From: Caldicoprobacter oshimai DSM 21659
GTDB taxonomy: Bacteria > Bacillota > Clostridia > Caldicoprobacterales > Caldicoprobacteraceae
NCBI GenBank assembly: GCA_000526435.1
Contig: JAGB01000002.1
Span: forward strand, 62,001-126,000
Reading direction: 5' to 3'
Length of the DNA: 64,000 nt
The position numbers were made by a program, and so were the translations under genes. Of the stretch, positions 17,943 through 27,668 are shown one piece after another; positions within the stretch are counted from its first letter, which is position 1; each line of letters opens with the position of its first letter. Below the pieces are notes generated by a model. It was not told the origin of the DNA. It worked only from the letters and a program-made list of their open reading frames with translations, and searched no databases.

Positions 17943-18152
17943 TCACTTATTGCCGTAGACCTGTATAAACCTCTTCAGAGAGCGATCGTATGTACGCTCC
18001 ACCTCCGGCGGAAACAGACACCCCGGCAGCTCCTTTCGGCTCCAGTGATAGGAAAGGCACTCGCAGCACTTACCCTTACGGCTACAATAATCATAGCTGC
18101 ACGTGCAGTTTTTCAAATTGCTCGCCATGTTGCTGCAATCCCTGCTTGCCAT
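17943..18152 (-). CDS. Cysteine-rich DUF6485-type protein
   Basis: A 69-residue protein with CTCSYDYCSRKGKCCECLSYH followed by ELPGCLFP and VERTYDRSLKRF. The Cys pattern and the conserved tail match small proteins named DUF6485 in clostridia. The cysteines probably bind zinc or an Fe-S cluster. No partner is known; it sits just downstream of the VOC-family gene on the same strand, 39 bases away, and may be co-transcribed with it. Confidence 0.7.
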   Translation of the reverse strand: MASRDCSNMASNLKNCTCSYDYCSRKGKCCECLSYHWSRKELPGCLFPPEVERTYDRSLKRFIQVYGNK

Positions 18153-18191
18153 GCCTTCATCCCCCTTGACAATGTTGTCTCTGTTTTAAGC

Positions 18192-18563
18192 TTATCTCTT
18201 CTCCGGAATAATCTCTATCCAGTATCCGTCAGGGTCCTCAATGAAGTAAATCCCCATCTTCTTATTTTCATAGCAAATGCAACCCATCTCCTTGTGATGC
18301 TGATAGGCTGCCTCAAAATCATCCACAACGAAAGCAAGGTGTATCTCGTTGTCAGACAGGTCATACGGCTCCTTTCGATCCCGCAGCCAGGTGAGCTCTA
18401 TCTGATGTTCTGTGGTGCCATCGCCCATGAACACCAGAATAAAGCTCCCATCCTCGGCTTCCTTTCGCCTCAGCTCCTTAAGCCCTAGAGCCTTTTCATA
18501 AAAGGCTATGCTCTTTTCCAGGTCAAGGACGTTGAAATTGGTGTGCGCCATCTTAAATTTCAT
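18192..18563 (-). CDS. VOC-superfamily protein, glyoxalase I-like
   Basis: A 123-residue single-chain VOC protein. Metal ligands typical of glyoxalase I can be placed: His7 (MAHTNFNVLDLEKS), Glu in EHQIELTW, His in EIHLAFVVDD and Glu in DGYWIEIIP. The family converts methylglyoxal-thiol adducts to lactoyl thioesters, or acts in related metal-dependent reactions. The gene starts at the very end of the metallo-hydrolase gene (1-nt overlap), so the two are translated together. Confidence 0.85.
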   Translation of the reverse strand: MKFKMAHTNFNVLDLEKSIAFYEKALGLKELRRKEAEDGSFILVFMGDGTTEHQIELTWLRDRKEPYDLSDNEIHLAFVVDDFEAAYQHHKEMGCICYENKKMGIYFIEDPDGYWIEIIPEKR

Positions 18564-19351
18564 TACTCATCTCTCCCTTTCTTATATATGATCTTCTGTC
18601 CCCTGTGGGACAGGGATACCACTTTTGTCGGCAGGCCTTTCATCCTGTCAGCAAACTTGCGCGTAATATCATATTGCTCCCAGAAGTGCATTGGCACAAA
18701 GAGCCCGGGCCGCAACAGCTTTATAAAAAGCTCCCCTCCCATATGATAATATTCTTTCAGCCTGGGGTCAACCGGAAAAAAAGCTATATCTATTTGCTCT
18801 CCCGCCATTTTCTCGATTTCCCTCTCAAAGCTTTCCTTATCCTGCTTGAGCTCCTCAGGTGTTGACTCATAGTACCAGTACCAGCAGTTCAAATCCCCGG
18901 CATGAAATATCTTGAGCCCATCCACCTCGACCAAAAAGGACACGCCGATATCGGTAGAGCCATAGGCCTTTATCCACACATCATCTATAAACAGTTGCTG
19001 ATAATGTGAAACAAAATATGAATTCTGCAAATTTCGCTTTGCCCTGGGCTTTATATCGCTGCTCAAAACATAGACTATATCCGGTCTGTCATTTTGCCAG
19101 TCAAAAATCACATGGCTGAAATGATCCCCGTGTCCATGGGACACAAACACCACTATCTTCTTATCTTTATCCAGCTGGCCTGGAGTGACAACTCCGCTTT
19201 CAAGGCTCCTTGCTTCATCCTCGGGTTTATCACAGGAGTAGTCAAACACCAGGAAATGCCCAGCGGTTTCAACAGCAAAGCCGCTGTGATGTAAATACCA
19301 TATGCTGGCTTGAGGCGCATCAATTGGACGATCATTTATATCCTTCTTCAA
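18563..19351 (-). CDS. MBL-fold metallo-hydrolase
   Basis: A 262-residue metallo-beta-lactamase-fold protein. The dinuclear zinc motif is SHGHGDHFSHV (HxHxDH). Further ligands lie in IFHAGDLNCWYW and near the end in FVPMHFWEQYD. The layout resembles UlaG-like lactonases or phosphodiesterases, but the substrate is not evident. The gene is followed directly by the VOC gene and preceded after 21 bases by an AraC-type regulator on the same strand. The three could form one transcript. Confidence 0.85.
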   Translation of the reverse strand: MKKDINDRPIDAPQASIWYLHHSGFAVETAGHFLVFDYSCDKPEDEARSLESGVVTPGQLDKDKKIVVFVSHGHGDHFSHVIFDWQNDRPDIVYVLSSDIKPRAKRNLQNSYFVSHYQQLFIDDVWIKAYGSTDIGVSFLVEVDGLKIFHAGDLNCWYWYYESTPEELKQDKESFEREIEKMAGEQIDIAFFPVDPRLKEYYHMGGELFIKLLRPGLFVPMHFWEQYDITRKFADRMKGLPTKVVSLSHRGQKIIYKKGRDE

Positions 19352-19372
19352 ATATGGTTACCCCCTCTCGCG

Positions 19373-20194
19373 TTAAATATTTCGGAATTCCTGCGGTGAA
19401 AACCCAGTGTATCTTTTAAAAACCTTTGAGAAATACCCTGCGTCGTTAAACCCAATCATATCAGCAATTTCCTTAACCGTCAAATCAGTGGTTTTAAGCA
19501 GATGCTTGGCCTTCTCCAACCTAAGCCTGTTTATGTACTGCATTGGCGAGCAACCAAGGTGATCCCGAAAAAATTTTATGAAATAGTTAGGATGAAAATG
19601 CACAATCTTGGCAAGGTCATCGATTGTTATGTTATCATTGAGATGGGACTCAATAAAGGTTAACACCTCGCCTAGCTCCTGAGTGGAGGAATAAGCATAA
19701 AGCTGTATATCGTCCAACGATAATTTGTCAAAATACCAGGCTATGATCTCCATCATAATCCCTTTAAGCCGCAGAGCATCCGTAAAGCCGCCGCTGTGGT
19801 AACTGTCAACCAGAGCCGCAAAAAGCTCTTTAAGCTCTCGATCATCGCCAACATCCACAAACACCGGAGTCCTCACGATATCAAAAAGGTTCATCTCTCC
19901 CACTTTTGCCGTGAAATGGCACCAGTATTTTTTGAACGTGTTCTCGCTTATGGTAGAATACGACTGCACCACACCTGCCGGCATCAAAAACAGCTGTCCG
20001 GGCTTAGGATAATACTCGTCGCTTCCAATTTTAAGCCACCCTTCCCCATCGCATATATAATAAAACTTGTTGTAATCGGGCACATAGTCAAAGTCGGCCC
20101 AGCTTTGAGGGCAGCATGTGTAACTTGCCACCTGGACATCTACTTGAAGATTTGACAGGTAGTTCTTTATAAGCAGCGCTTTGTCATGCTTCAT
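19373..20194 (-). CDS. AraC-family transcriptional regulator with cupin sensor domain
   Basis: A 273-residue regulator. The N-terminal cupin-like ligand domain includes KPGQLFLMPAGVVQSY. The C-terminal double helix-turn-helix includes DLAKIVHFHPNYFIKFFRDH and IADMIGFNDAGYFSKVFKRY followed by TGFSPQEFR, the AraC signature. It is divergent from a GH29 fucosidase gene 155 bases away, which is the classic layout for a sugar-sensing activator of that gene. A TATAAT at 20294-20299 in the gap points toward the fucosidase, but no good -35 is visible. Confidence 0.9.
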   Translation of the reverse strand: MKHDKALLIKNYLSNLQVDVQVASYTCCPQSWADFDYVPDYNKFYYICDGEGWLKIGSDEYYPKPGQLFLMPAGVVQSYSTISENTFKKYWCHFTAKVGEMNLFDIVRTPVFVDVGDDRELKELFAALVDSYHSGGFTDALRLKGIMMEIIAWYFDKLSLDDIQLYAYSSTQELGEVLTFIESHLNDNITIDDLAKIVHFHPNYFIKFFRDHLGCSPMQYINRLRLEKAKHLLKTTDLTVKEIADMIGFNDAGYFSKVFKRYTGFSPQEFRNI

Positions 20195-20349
20195 CGGCCA
20201 ACCCTCTTACAATTGAAATTCCTCATACGCAAAAAGTTAGTTTTGAACAACCAAAGATTAAAAATTTCCATTTTTATTATACCATAATTTCAATATAATC
20301 TGCTAAGAGGTTTTGTTATTTGTGCAAATACTAAAAGGGAGGTAATGGC

Positions 20350-21618
20350 ATGTCAACAGCAAATGAGCGCATCGAATGGTTTGTAAAAGCGCGTTTCGGC
20401 ATGTTTATCCACTGGGGCCTTTACGCCATCCCGGCAAGGGGTGAATGGGTGAGAAGCCACGAAAAGCTCTCAATTGAAGACTATCAGCCCTTCTTTGAGG
20501 AGTTCAATCCGGTAAACTACAACCCCAAAGAGTGGGCAGCCCTGGCAAAAAAAGCCGGAATGAAGTATGCCGTCATGACTGCAAAACACCATGACGGCTT
20601 CTGCCTGTTCGACAGCAAGCTCACCGATTATAAGGCAACCAACACCCCCGCAGGCAGAGACCTCATCAGAGAATACGTCGAAGCCTTCAGGAACGAAGGC
20701 CTAAAAGTAGGGTTTTATTATTCGCTGCTGGACTGGCACCACCCCGATTATCCGGCGTATGGTGACAGTTTCCATCCAATGAGGGACAATGAAGCTTGGA
20801 AGGACAAAAAGCACGATTTTTCCAGATACATCGAATATATGCATGGACAAGTAAGGGAGCTCCTCACCAACTACGGAAAGATCGATATAATGTGGTTTGA
20901 CTTCTCGTACGGCAACATGTCAGGCGAAACCTGGAAGGCCACCGAATTGGTTAAAATGGTCCGCTCCCTGCAACCCCATATCATAATAGATGACAGGCTG
21001 GGCGGTAACATCCGGTCAGTGAATAAAGAAATCTATGCCGGTGACTTCGCTTCCCCCGAACAGATCATACCGCCTGAAGGCGTTGTGGATGAGGCCGGCA
21101 ATCCCATACCCTGGGAGGCATGCATCACCATGAACAACCACTGGGGCTATGCGGCGGCCGATAAGGACTTTAAATCGCCCAAACAGCTCATCAGAGCGCT
21201 GGTTGAATGTGTAAGCAAGGGTGGAAACCTCCTGCTCAACGTTGGTCCTAATGCAAAGGGAGAAATCCCAGAGGAGAGCGTTGAGATACTCACCGAAATT
21301 GGAAAATGGATGAGCAAAAACGGTGAAAGCATATATGGTTGCGGCAATGCCGGATTACCAAAACCCGAATGGGGACGCTATACAAAGAAAGGCAACAAGC
21401 TGTATGCCCACATATTTGAAAGGGGTATAGGCCCCATCGCCATTCAGGGCATAAAAGGCAAAGTCAAAAGAGCAAGGCTACTGGCCGATGGCTCTGAAGT
21501 AAACATCCAAAAGCCCTGGAACGCGCACCATTATGGCGACGCCATATTCATCAACCTCAGGAGCTCTAAACTGCCTGATGAGATTGACACCGTTGTAGAG
21601 CTGGAATTGGAGGAATAA
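20350..21618 (+). CDS. Alpha-L-fucosidase, glycoside hydrolase family 29
   Basis: A 422-residue GH29 enzyme. The family markers are present: FGMFIHWGLYAIP, MTAKHHDGFCLFDS and the nucleophile Asp in IDIMWFDFSYG. The barrel is followed by a short beta-sandwich tail. There is no signal peptide, so it acts in the cytoplasm on imported fucosides. The ATG follows AAAGGGAGGT. A strong terminator follows. It stands alone opposite the AraC-type regulator, its probable controller. The size is typical of the shorter bacterial GH29 enzymes. Confidence 0.92.
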   Translation: MSTANERIEWFVKARFGMFIHWGLYAIPARGEWVRSHEKLSIEDYQPFFEEFNPVNYNPKEWAALAKKAGMKYAVMTAKHHDGFCLFDSKLTDYKATNTPAGRDLIREYVEAFRNEGLKVGFYYSLLDWHHPDYPAYGDSFHPMRDNEAWKDKKHDFSRYIEYMHGQVRELLTNYGKIDIMWFDFSYGNMSGETWKATELVKMVRSLQPHIIIDDRLGGNIRSVNKEIYAGDFASPEQIIPPEGVVDEAGNPIPWEACITMNNHWGYAAADKDFKSPKQLIRALVECVSKGGNLLLNVGPNAKGEIPEESVEILTEIGKWMSKNGESIYGCGNAGLPKPEWGRYTKKGNKLYAHIFERGIGPIAIQGIKGKVKRARLLADGSEVNIQKPWNAHHYGDAIFINLRSSKLPDEIDTVVELELEE

Positions 21619-21622
21619 ATAC

Positions 21623-21664
21623 AAAACAGCTACCACGTCTGGGAAAGATGTGGTAGCTGTTTTA
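21623..21664 (+). terminator. Intrinsic terminator of the fucosidase gene
   Basis: AAAACAGCTACCAC pairs with GTGGTAGCTGTTTT around a 13-base loop, five bases after the stop codon. The T-run belongs to the stem end. The symmetry would let it work on both strands. Confidence 0.85.
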
Positions 21665-21799
21665 ATGTGACACTAACTACAATATTGAAATTGAGCGACA
21701 GACCGATCAGTAAAAATTTACGTATAAATTTCAACTTATCTGACAAATATAGACGTTATTTTTAAGCATAGTGGCAATTTTTCATCCTTGAAGTGGCGG

Positions 21800-22811
21800 G
21801 AGTGTAAATATTTTTGTGTATGGGAGCTTTTAGCTCCTTTCTGGCGTTATTTATTGTGTCACTTTAACCTGGTAACAATATCTTTCATACATTACTATTG
21901 TTACCTTTTCTTTATATTTTATGCATAAAATAGAATATTTTTGGTGATAATTTTTATACTGGTATAGTATACTCTCCTCCTTCCTTTGCAAAATCTCAAA
22001 GAGCTTTCCAGGAATATCTTTTGTGGCAAAAACCAATATTTTACTGTCCTAATAACTTTTTAACAACTTATATAACATAATTTTCTATTCTGCTGCCGTA
22101 TATTATCAACAGCTGATTTAATACCTGGTCCCAATTACGATACCTCTGCGTCCATTTCTTCATTACATTTATGGACGCAAGATACAGCATCTTCTCAAGC
22201 GCACCGTCAGAAGGAAATACCGATGATGAATGGGTACACCTTTTCAATCGGCCTGTTTTGCCATTCCTTTATCTCAGGTACTATCCTCTCAGTTATCTTA
22301 CTTACCAGCTCAGCCGATACTTCTACTCCGTACAGTTCCTTGATTTGTTCGTGAATGTCTCTGGTGCTCATCCCTTCGGCATACAAAGATATAACCTTTT
22401 CTTCAATGCCAGAAACATCTCTTGAGTATTTAGGTACTATTTTAGGATTGTATTCTCCTTTGCGGTCCCTTGGGATATTCAATTCAACTGGTCCCAGTTC
22501 ACTACGTACAGTCTTAGAGCTATAGCCATTTCTGGTATTGTCAGAGTTGGCAGGCAGTTTTTCACCTTTAGAGTAACCAAGATGAACATCCATTTCTGCC
22601 TCCAGCATTTCTTGAAGGATATCCTTAAAGGAGTCCTTCAAGAATTTCATAATCTCTTGAGGAGTTTGAAAATTGTTTTCCTTGATTATTTCTCTTACCA
22701 CTTCTTTTGGTAAAACACCCATAATAAAACGCTCCTTTCTAATTTTATGTTGTTAATTTTATCCAGAAAGGAGCTTTCTCATTCATCCATACACAAAATT
22801 TTGGACAGTCT
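21800..22811 (-). mobile_element. IS256-family element, internally deleted remnant
   Basis: The two ends share TTTTGTGTATGG and GCTCCTTTCTGG. The left end (21800-21845) begins AGTGTAAATA like the end at 93-128. The right end (complement of 22763-22811) begins GAGACTGTCCAAA, a different tip. The remnant may therefore join two related IS256-type elements. Inside lie the N-terminal and extreme C-terminal parts of a transposase with the catalytic core missing. Between the C-terminal stop (22068) and the left end there is no gene I can support. The stretch 21665-21800 is AT-rich and featureless apart from possible IS debris. Confidence 0.75.
22068..22722 (-). pseudogene. IS256-family transposase with core deletion
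   Basis: The first 165 residues read as a normal IS256 transposase N-terminus (MGVLPKEVVREIIKENN; LGPVELNIPRDRKGEY; GMSTRDIHEQIKELYG; WQNRPIEKVYPF). At about 22225 the sequence jumps, one frame over, to the extreme C-terminus: SVFPSDGALEKMLYLAS and KKWTQRYRNWDQVLNQL, ending at 22068. The catalytic DDE core (roughly 200 residues) is gone. A GGAGCG-type site precedes ATG 22722. It cannot transpose by itself. Confidence 0.88.
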
Positions 22812-22842
22812 CTTACAAATTCGTATACCTCTTCTCTACTGC

Positions 22843-23925
22843 TTACACATCTTCACCCATGCTTTTCAAAGCAATCGATACATCGGTATACGTGGCATAA
22901 TCCAGTTTATCCTTAATTGATAACAAGTATTTTAACACTTCAATAGCTTTGTCTCTCTGCCCTATATCCTCCAAAAAAAGCGCATATCTATATCGCCCAA
23001 AGTACCAATCGGGCATATCCTCAAAAATTGATTCAAACTCTTTTTGCGCCTCCTCAATTCTACCCAGCCTTCCAAGAAAATCTGCCCTATCACAGCGCAA
23101 TGTTCCTATTTCATCCCTCTCTTTTGAAAGAGGCAAAATTTTGTCTATTAGCTTTAGTCCATCCTCGGCAAACTTATCGGCATGATTTTGATAAAAAAAC
23201 AGCAAATCCAGATAAGCATTCCTAATAAACCCTTCATCGTTTAAATTCTCTGCTGTAGCGGCATTCTCTTTAAGTACCATTAAAGCACCTTCTACATCAT
23301 CCATTTCTTCTAAGAAATCAGCTATATGAGCTCTGTTCTCGAGCAACAACAGAGGATCATTTGAAGACACAGTTCTAAGATATTCTATTGATGCATACTT
23401 CCCCCCACCCAGAATAATCCTACCATCAATGGCTTTCGTGTTTAAATCACCAATTATTCTTTTTACATTTTCTAACTTATTGAGACAACAACGCTTATAT
23501 TTTTTCCCACTCCCGCAAGGGCAGGGTTCATTCCTCCCGACTTTTTCCAAACTACGCCCCAACACATTTATATAATCCACATAACCTTTTACATCAAACG
23601 GTGCATCTTCTTTGAATACTTTAAACATAAAATTAGCTAATACAGAAGCTATCGTCATTCTAGCAACATGGTGTGACATGCCCTTATCCATCAACCTTAC
23701 CAAAGCATCTTTAACCTCAGGAGGATTATTAAGCAAAATTTGATTTTCAACTATGGATTCCAACAATATGTGCAATATAGGATTTACTCCGTTGATTTCG
23801 ATAGGCCCTTCAATAAAAGGCCGCCGTTCCCACAGAATTTGCAGATCAGGATGGTCGTCTAGTACTCTCTTTATGACTTGTTCTTCCGTATACTCCATCA
23901 GTTTATCAATCCTATCCTTATTCAT
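22843..23925 (-). CDS. SEC-C zinc-motif protein with DUF1841-like N-terminus and TPR-like tail
   Basis: A 360-residue protein in three parts. Residues 1-120 resemble DUF1841 ([35 protein letters not shown]). A SEC-C zinc motif follows: [19 protein letters not shown] with Cys135, Cys137, Cys146 and Cys147. The last 200 residues are helical pairs like TPR repeats (for example [20 protein letters not shown]). SEC-C motifs bind zinc and often mediate protein contacts. It forms a tandem pair with the next SEC-C protein upstream, both in the same orientation as, and downstream of, the BREX operon. No defined function. Confidence 0.8.
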   Translation of the reverse strand: MNKDRIDKLMEYTEEQVIKRVLDDHPDLQILWERRPFIEGPIEINGVNPILHILLESIVENQILLNNPPEVKDALVRLMDKGMSHHVARMTIASVLANFMFKVFKEDAPFDVKGYVDYINVLGRSLEKVGRNEPCPCGSGKKYKRCCLNKLENVKRIIGDLNTKAIDGRIILGGGKYASIEYLRTVSSNDPLLLLENRAHIADFLEEMDDVEGALMVLKENAATAENLNDEGFIRNAYLDLLFFYQNHADKFAEDGLKLIDKILPLSKERDEIGTLRCDRADFLGRLGRIEEAQKEFESIFEDMPDWYFGRYRYALFLEDIGQRDKAIEVLKYLLSIKDKLDYATYTDVSIALKSMGEDV

Positions 23926-23955
23926 AAATATCCCCTTTCATCTTGCCTAAAAATA

Positions 23956-25227
23956 TCATTCTATTTTCCCACAGCACTTCTTATACTTTTTGCCACTCCC
24001 GCATGGGCAAGGGTCATTTCTCCCAACTTTAATCTCACCAGAATAAATTTTGTTCAACCTTTCCTTCAACTTCTTTTCTTGGAGCCACCAATCAAGAAGT
24101 CCATTAAGCCGTTCTTCAAATTCTTCTTCCACGACCCTTCGTAAATGTTTCTCATCAGATATAATTTGATTCACTTCTTTTATCTTTTCTTCCTCTTTCT
24201 TAATGCTTTCATGCCATTTATCCATATCGGGATGTTTCAGGCCGTGTACCACGTGAACCACATAGACCGCTTTTTCAAGATTGGTCAATGATGTATCATA
24301 ACCATGCCACAGCATAGTTAAAATCATAGGAATAGCATCAACAGAAAAAAGCTTAGACAATCCATAGGCGAGATATGTTTTCAACGTCACATCCGTTTCC
24401 TTAGGAAAAAGTTTTAACATGAACTCTTCGCTTTCCTTTATTTTTATTTTCTCCAATGCTCCAATAGCATATATTCTAAAATGAAACTCCTCATTTAAAT
24501 ACTCATTGCCGATAGCCTCCACAACTTCAGCTGTACCAATCTTACTCAAGGCCTCAGAAGCTCGTTCGCAAAGGAAATCCGCATCAATTTTAAGAGTTCT
24601 GATAAGAAAAGGTATTGCTTCTTTAAACCTCAATTCCCTGGCAAGAACGCTAAGATAAGTATCATCCCATCCGCTATACTCTTCCGGATAGTTTATCTGT
24701 ATCTTCTCCAAATACTTATCCATAGGAAAATCTTTACGTGAAGCAAGCTCCTTTATGATCAGCTCTCCATACTCATAATCAAACTCTTGCAAATTTTGGC
24801 CCATGCCCGACTCGCTGTGCTTCCAAAGCTCCTCCCACAGTTGTTCTGTATCCATGGTCGCAAACAAAAACCTTTTTTCTAAGGCAACACTATACTCTGG
24901 CTTCCTTGGACGGACATCAGGCATTTTTCTTAAAAGCTCTAAATCGGCTCCAAGGATTGCTCTATCTACGTGAAAAACCACATTGCGATCCGACGAATCT
25001 AATTCCCAGAGCCTTCTCAGAGTTTCTTCAGTATGAGGGAGCTCGGACATACAGTTCAATATCCTCAAAGCCTCGTCCTTGTCAACTCCTCTGCTGTATA
25101 ATTCCAACAGCATATTAGTAACCTCTATATCGCCAATACCACCTTCAACAAAAAACTCCATTGCATACTGTCTTACCACTTTTTCTGGATGAAATATAAG
25201 GCTTTTTACTTCAGATTTATCGAGCAT
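23956..25227 (-). CDS. HEAT-repeat-like protein with C-terminal SEC-C zinc motif
   Basis: A 423-residue protein. Most of it is helical repeats of HEAT type ([40 protein letters not shown]). It ends with [20 protein letters not shown], a SEC-C motif with four Cys. I start at ATG 25227 ([10 protein letters not shown]), preceded by AAAGGGG, rather than at the upstream in-frame ATG 25287. The stop is 30 bases from the next SEC-C gene. The pair lies 230 bases downstream of brxA. Whether it belongs to the BREX transcript is open. Function unknown. Confidence 0.8.
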   Translation of the reverse strand: MLDKSEVKSLIFHPEKVVRQYAMEFFVEGGIGDIEVTNMLLELYSRGVDKDEALRILNCMSELPHTEETLRRLWELDSSDRNVVFHVDRAILGADLELLRKMPDVRPRKPEYSVALEKRFLFATMDTEQLWEELWKHSESGMGQNLQEFDYEYGELIIKELASRKDFPMDKYLEKIQINYPEEYSGWDDTYLSVLARELRFKEAIPFLIRTLKIDADFLCERASEALSKIGTAEVVEAIGNEYLNEEFHFRIYAIGALEKIKIKESEEFMLKLFPKETDVTLKTYLAYGLSKLFSVDAIPMILTMLWHGYDTSLTNLEKAVYVVHVVHGLKHPDMDKWHESIKKEEEKIKEVNQIISDEKHLRRVVEEEFEERLNGLLDWWLQEKKLKERLNKIYSGEIKVGRNDPCPCGSGKKYKKCCGKIE

Positions 25228-25459
25228 ATTATACCCCTTTCTTTCAACATTTGGTTCACAACAAATTAAAATTTGACCTTGCTGCAAACTTAGTTTGCGG
25301 AATGTTCGCTGAAATTAACAGCGCTTCGACTTACAATTTTTCGCTTACTGCCATTTTTGCTTCAAAACTGCGGATTTCGTTTTAAGCAGCAAAACTTTGG
25401 TTTACAGTAGAATCAAATTTTGGGTATTCTTTCCCCAAAAACTAGCACTGCATCACATA

Positions 25460-26182
25460 TTACCCACCGCAAAATCCCCTCCCAATGCTCACCACAGTCT
25501 CGCCGCCTATCCTATCCAACACAAATGCGTCATGTCTGTGCAGATCGGCAACACTGACATCTATAATAAAAGGGAAAAGCTCTTTAAACCTTTCCAATTC
25601 CCAAACGCTGTGATACAGCTTGTCCCTACTTTTAAGAACCGCATATATAAGCAGAGAAATGACATCTTTATTTTTAACTTCCCTTTTAAGTACTCTGTAA
25701 ACCCCGGGTTTTACTTGCTCAAGCACACCGCACTCTCTCAACGTCTTTATGTTCTTAGGTATGGAATGCTTCAGAGTGCTTCTTTCACCCCATATTTCGT
25801 ATACCCTGCGTTTTATCTGGGACAGAACTACTTCATCCTGTATATCAGATAACTTGCCTATAATGGCGCAAAGGTCCCTGAAAATGGGAAAGGCCAGAAG
25901 CATCATAGCCCAGTGTACTGCCAGACGTTCAGAATTATTGCAGGTTTTAAATACTTCTAAAGCTCTGTCTCTTAAACCTTTGTTTTCATCAACTTCAAGC
26001 CATATCCTGGCTAAAATGCTTCTGGTTTTCAGAAGATTGGTACGGTCTTTTATGTATGAAGACAAAAATTCCAAGAGTATATCTTTTGACTGTTTTTCAT
26101 CCTGACATTGCAACAAAAATTCCACCGTCTTATCAAGCCATTCCGGCTTTATAGGCCTTGAGAAAACTACAGCTTTGCTCAT
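25460..26182 (-). CDS. brxA: BREX-3 protein BrxA (DUF1819-like)
   Basis: A 240-residue helical protein at the 3' end of the BREX operon, four bases after pglZ. The sequence (PIKPEWLDKTVEFLLQCQD; LSDIQDEVVLSQIKRRVYE; STLKHSIPKNIKTLRECGVL) fits the BrxA/DUF1819 family of small DNA-binding BREX subunits. The C-terminal part reads as a winged helix. The assignment relies on both operon position and sequence character. The 230 bases downstream hold no gene. Confidence 0.75.
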   Translation of the reverse strand: MSKAVVFSRPIKPEWLDKTVEFLLQCQDEKQSKDILLEFLSSYIKDRTNLLKTRSILARIWLEVDENKGLRDRALEVFKTCNNSERLAVHWAMMLLAFPIFRDLCAIIGKLSDIQDEVVLSQIKRRVYEIWGERSTLKHSIPKNIKTLRECGVLEQVKPGVYRVLKREVKNKDVISLLIYAVLKSRDKLYHSVWELERFKELFPFIIDVSVADLHRHDAFVLDRIGGETVVSIGRGFCGG

Positions 26183-26186
26183 AAAC

Positions 26187-27668
26187 TCACATCCCCTTTA
26201 TCCTTGCAAAAGGTACTATGACTTCTTCTGCGCTCATTCCACCGTGGCACACATAGCTTTCGCCTTTTATTCCAAACGCAGTATCCTCATCACATATTAT
26301 GTATCTGTAACCCTTGGGCATGTATGTCCCCGGATACCTAAATACCCGGAATTTCTCTTCGACTTCCTCTGTAATGGCAAAGTCCTGGTATACCCTTGCC
26401 CTTAAAGATGTCATCTCGGTCAAAACTCCCTCATTTTTAGGCCTACCCTGTCCCACCGCTTCAATGTTGCCGTGGTCAGACGCAATGTAAACATCAAATC
26501 CTCTATTTATAAGGTTTCCAATAAGCCTTTTTAACTCGCCGCTACGTGCCCAGTGCGCTATATCCCAGTACATGCCTTTTTGCCCCTGCATCTGACCGTG
26601 CATGAGGTCATCAATGAAATTTACTATAATCCCAGCAACTTTTATATTGTGCGGCAAGTCCACTTCCATACCTCTTCCAAAATATACGTCGCTTTCTCTA
26701 TAGCCGTTGCTCACCCAATACTCTACCCACTCCTTCTCCTCATCTTTCAACGAAAAAGCATCGTTGTGGCTGACTGGCAGCTTCCCCGAAAAAATCGACT
26801 GCCTGGACACCGGGGTCACCGTGGGGACCATGGCAAAACAGCATACCGTTTCAATATCATACTCCAAATCCGGACAACTTGCAAGAACAGTAAACCAATT
26901 TTCTAGTGACATCCCATCTATCACAATTAACGCAATTTTTTGGCTTTTTGACAGCATGTAATCGTTTATCTTGTGTACCATCACCGGTCCTTCTATGCTG
27001 GTACTGGCGGATACTAGGCCATAATTTTCAAGCATCCATAACTTGAAAACACCATTTATTTTGGCAGAAAGCTGCTTTACATCCCTGTCGGAAAAACCGC
27101 CGTCAACCATCAATCTAACCCTTGCCCAGTCCCTCGCAATCTCAAACCAATCCCTGTAGTTTAACTCTCCTTCCAGACATCTTTCAATCTTACCGCACAC
27201 TATATCTACAAACTCATTGGCATTCTTCCTTGAAAACATCTCTTTTTCTATAAAGTTTCTGGTAGCCTTAGCACCAAGTACGCCGCTGAAATAGTTCTGA
27301 TAGGCTATATACAGCAAATCAAGGTCAATATGGCGGAACCTCTTCAGTTCCACCGGATCCAGTCTTGGAAAAACCGAAGCATAATCTACAAAGACATTGT
27401 AATACCTCTTTCTTATGTCATATGGGACATATATTTTTTCATCCATCACGCGTATTATAACCTTGACATCCCTGTTATCCCTCAATTTCAGCTCATAGAA
27501 ATACCGGAACTCCTCTGGATCAGTATATTCAATTATCTGAAAGCCTTTATTGCGCGCAACTCTCAAGGCACCGCTTCTTTCAGAAAGGCCATCGTAATCA
27601 AACAGAAGTACCTGATTTTCATAATCCACGGCCATCTTTTCCAGAATATACTGAGATAACAATCCCAT
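26187..27668 (-). CDS. pglZ: BREX phosphatase-domain protein PglZ
   Basis: A 493-residue protein with the alkaline-phosphatase-like PglZ domain. The first metal site is LIVIDGMSLENW and the second is IASDHGNIEAVGQGR; the last is in SYVCHGGMSAEEVIVPFA. PglZ is the marker subunit of all BREX types and is essential for defence. It is shorter than type 1 PglZ, as usual for type 3. I start at ATG 27668, which overlaps the helicase stop by one base (TGATG), rather than the GTG just before it. Confidence 0.92.
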   Translation of the reverse strand: MGLLSQYILEKMAVDYENQVLLFDYDGLSERSGALRVARNKGFQIIEYTDPEEFRYFYELKLRDNRDVKVIIRVMDEKIYVPYDIRKRYYNVFVDYASVFPRLDPVELKRFRHIDLDLLYIAYQNYFSGVLGAKATRNFIEKEMFSRKNANEFVDIVCGKIERCLEGELNYRDWFEIARDWARVRLMVDGGFSDRDVKQLSAKINGVFKLWMLENYGLVSASTSIEGPVMVHKINDYMLSKSQKIALIVIDGMSLENWFTVLASCPDLEYDIETVCCFAMVPTVTPVSRQSIFSGKLPVSHNDAFSLKDEEKEWVEYWVSNGYRESDVYFGRGMEVDLPHNIKVAGIIVNFIDDLMHGQMQGQKGMYWDIAHWARSGELKRLIGNLINRGFDVYIASDHGNIEAVGQGRPKNEGVLTEMTSLRARVYQDFAITEEVEEKFRVFRYPGTYMPKGYRYIICDEDTAFGIKGESYVCHGGMSAEEVIVPFARIKGM

